A stretch of DNA of 64,000 bases, taken from the NCBI RefSeq assembly GCF_012273895.1, contig NC_052122.1:7068001-7132000 (forward strand), in the 5' to 3' direction. Positions 62,641-64,000 of the stretch are shown piece after piece. Position 1 is the first letter of the stretch; the number at the start of each line of letters is the position of its first letter. Source of the stretch: Zerene cesonia. Lineage: Eukaryota; Arthropoda; Insecta; Lepidoptera; Pieridae. The position numbers and the translations under genes are program-made. The notes under the pieces are model-generated. The model did no database searches. It was given only the letters and a program-made list of their open reading frames with translations, and was not told the DNA's origin.

Positions 62641-64000
62641 ACATAAAAAAGAGTACAATATATATATAGATATAATATGGAAAATAATATGATTTGTGAT
62701 TTAGTCGCGTCTACGACTTCTCAATTTAAGTGCATCAAGGGCATATTTAAATTTAAGTGGATGGCCAGATGGCCTTTCCAAAACGGTATCGGTGATGGTC
62801 AGAAATGAGGTGAATTAGTGTTAATATTTGCCATATATAATAGACGCCTTAATGTAATTTGTAACGGACTGTAACGGTAATCTTCATATGCAAATGCTAT
62901 GCAACTAGTCCAAAAGTTTTAAATATTGTTTGAGCTTTTTTGTCATATCCATACGATGGCCTAATCGATAGAATCTGTTCTTGTATCTATTTTTCGTACG
63001 AACGTTTTCTCAATAATCTGATTAGTGATTTACAAAATAAAAAAGACAAACATAAAAGTATCAAAAAACATTTCTAATCAAACCATTCATTTCGTTCCAT
63101 TTTGTTTTAAAATTAATCGTACATTGGAATATCTTAATTAACACGCTAAAACCTCGATCCGTATTAGCTCGCTGAAGTATTAGAATGTTAACAACGAGCG
63201 TAGACTGGTACTTTGCGCTAGAATCCTTACAGTCGGAAGCTTTTACCGTTCGGTTATAACAAAATTTTTAAAACCGAAAAGTTTTATTTTTATTATAATT
63301 CTCCGTATTTCTTTTCACGAATATGTGTGAAAGGTTGGATTTCGCAGTGTAAATTCGTTTCAATTCCAGGTATTCGAGATGGTGGTTGGCGAGGGTAGGC
63401 CAACCACCGAGCGCATATAATCTGCTTACGCTGAAAACATCAAAATGTCACGTCAGAACGGCTTCAACAAATATTGAAGTATTGATATTTCAGCCAGATA
63501 TACATTCACTTTGTGAGGACAGTAAACACTAATGTCATATAATATGTTCTTCGAATTTTAATTGCAATTTGGGAGCTGAATTTTCATGATATTAAATTTT
63601 GTACATTTAACAAGGTAGCATTTAAAGCAATTTACAACTTCCACGAAACATTATTAATAGTTGCTATATTAAATATGTTACATAACAGTATTAATAGATA
63701 ATGAGAAATTCAGTCTATTAACGTAGCTAACTATTTTTATTATAATGAACTCATTAACACAATATTAAACAACTACTATTACTAGAGTGGCGCAGTGACC
63801 TAAAATGAGTTCTAACCTTCGACAGTAAGAGATTGTAAATAAGTAATTGATTATTGTGCTTTCTCACTGCCCACCGGCTAAATGGCTGACTTAACGAAAA
63901 AGCCCTGTGTACGAAGTGTGATTTTATAGGGTTCATTTTTAGGCAATTTAGTTGTGCCTCCGCTGCTTCCACAAGTTATTAGCCTGAAGAAATCGCATAG

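Larger units (their letters stand above)
44873..64000 (+). other. Very long intron or gene-poor DNA to the window end
   Basis: After the donor at 44873 no exon that continues the frame is evident up to the end of the window. The region is AT-rich with the hairpin, exon candidate and repeats listed separately. GC-elevated patches at about 47220-47350, 51440-51720 and 53510-53660 have short open frames without recognisable domains and may be remnants of mobile elements. Confidence 0.5.

Noticed and set aside
1..64000. Bacterial-type systems, CRISPR arrays, phage or viral genes
   Set aside because: Intron-containing eukaryotic genes throughout; no repeat-spacer arrays, no operon spacing, and no viral hallmark frames seen.

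Overview
The window is AT-rich nuclear DNA from an insect, most likely a moth or butterfly (Lepidoptera). The genes are eukaryotic, split by introns with GT..AG boundaries, and spaced kilobases apart. Several dispersed repeats resemble short interspersed and non-LTR families common in lepidopteran genomes; that recognition is from memory, not from a search. There is no sign of bacterial operons, CRISPR arrays or rRNA.

The first 18 kb are gene-dense. On the minus strand, 578-3772 (perhaps to 3886) is a seven- or eight-exon gene for a FAM194/ERICH6-type protein with a cysteine-rich N-terminal half. Diverging from it on the plus strand, 6677-8184 is a four-exon LETMD1-like mitochondrial inner-membrane gene. 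At 10669-14031 a single uninterrupted 1,120-codon plus-strand frame encodes a membrane protein with four thrombospondin type-1 repeats, two laminin-G-like regions, an Ig-like segment and one transmembrane helix. Facing it on the minus strand, 15286-17647 is a four-coding-exon SLC66A3 (PQ-loop) gene with a probable 5' UTR exon near 18 kb.

From 18 to 35 kb I find no convincing protein-coding exon. The region holds repeat remnants, a clean retroposon insertion with a 15-bp target-site duplication (30090-30295), and two exon-like segments with good plus-strand splice signals that could be 5' UTR exons of the next gene. At 35496-37280 is a three-coding-exon class A GPCR, probably of the Moody/Tre1 group, with altered DRY and NPxxY motifs and a G-quadruplex-capable tract just upstream.

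The last 27 kb are sparse. A CpG-rich segment at about 44.53-44.66 kb is followed by one short exon (44785-44872) that encodes a signal peptide and ends in a strong splice donor. This looks like the first coding exon of a secreted or cell-surface protein whose remaining exons lie beyond a very long intron, probably outside the window. The rest is AT-rich intronic or intergenic DNA with scattered SINE-like copies, microsatellites and perfect hairpins. The genes do not form one pathway; they are ordinary neighbours on a chromosome.
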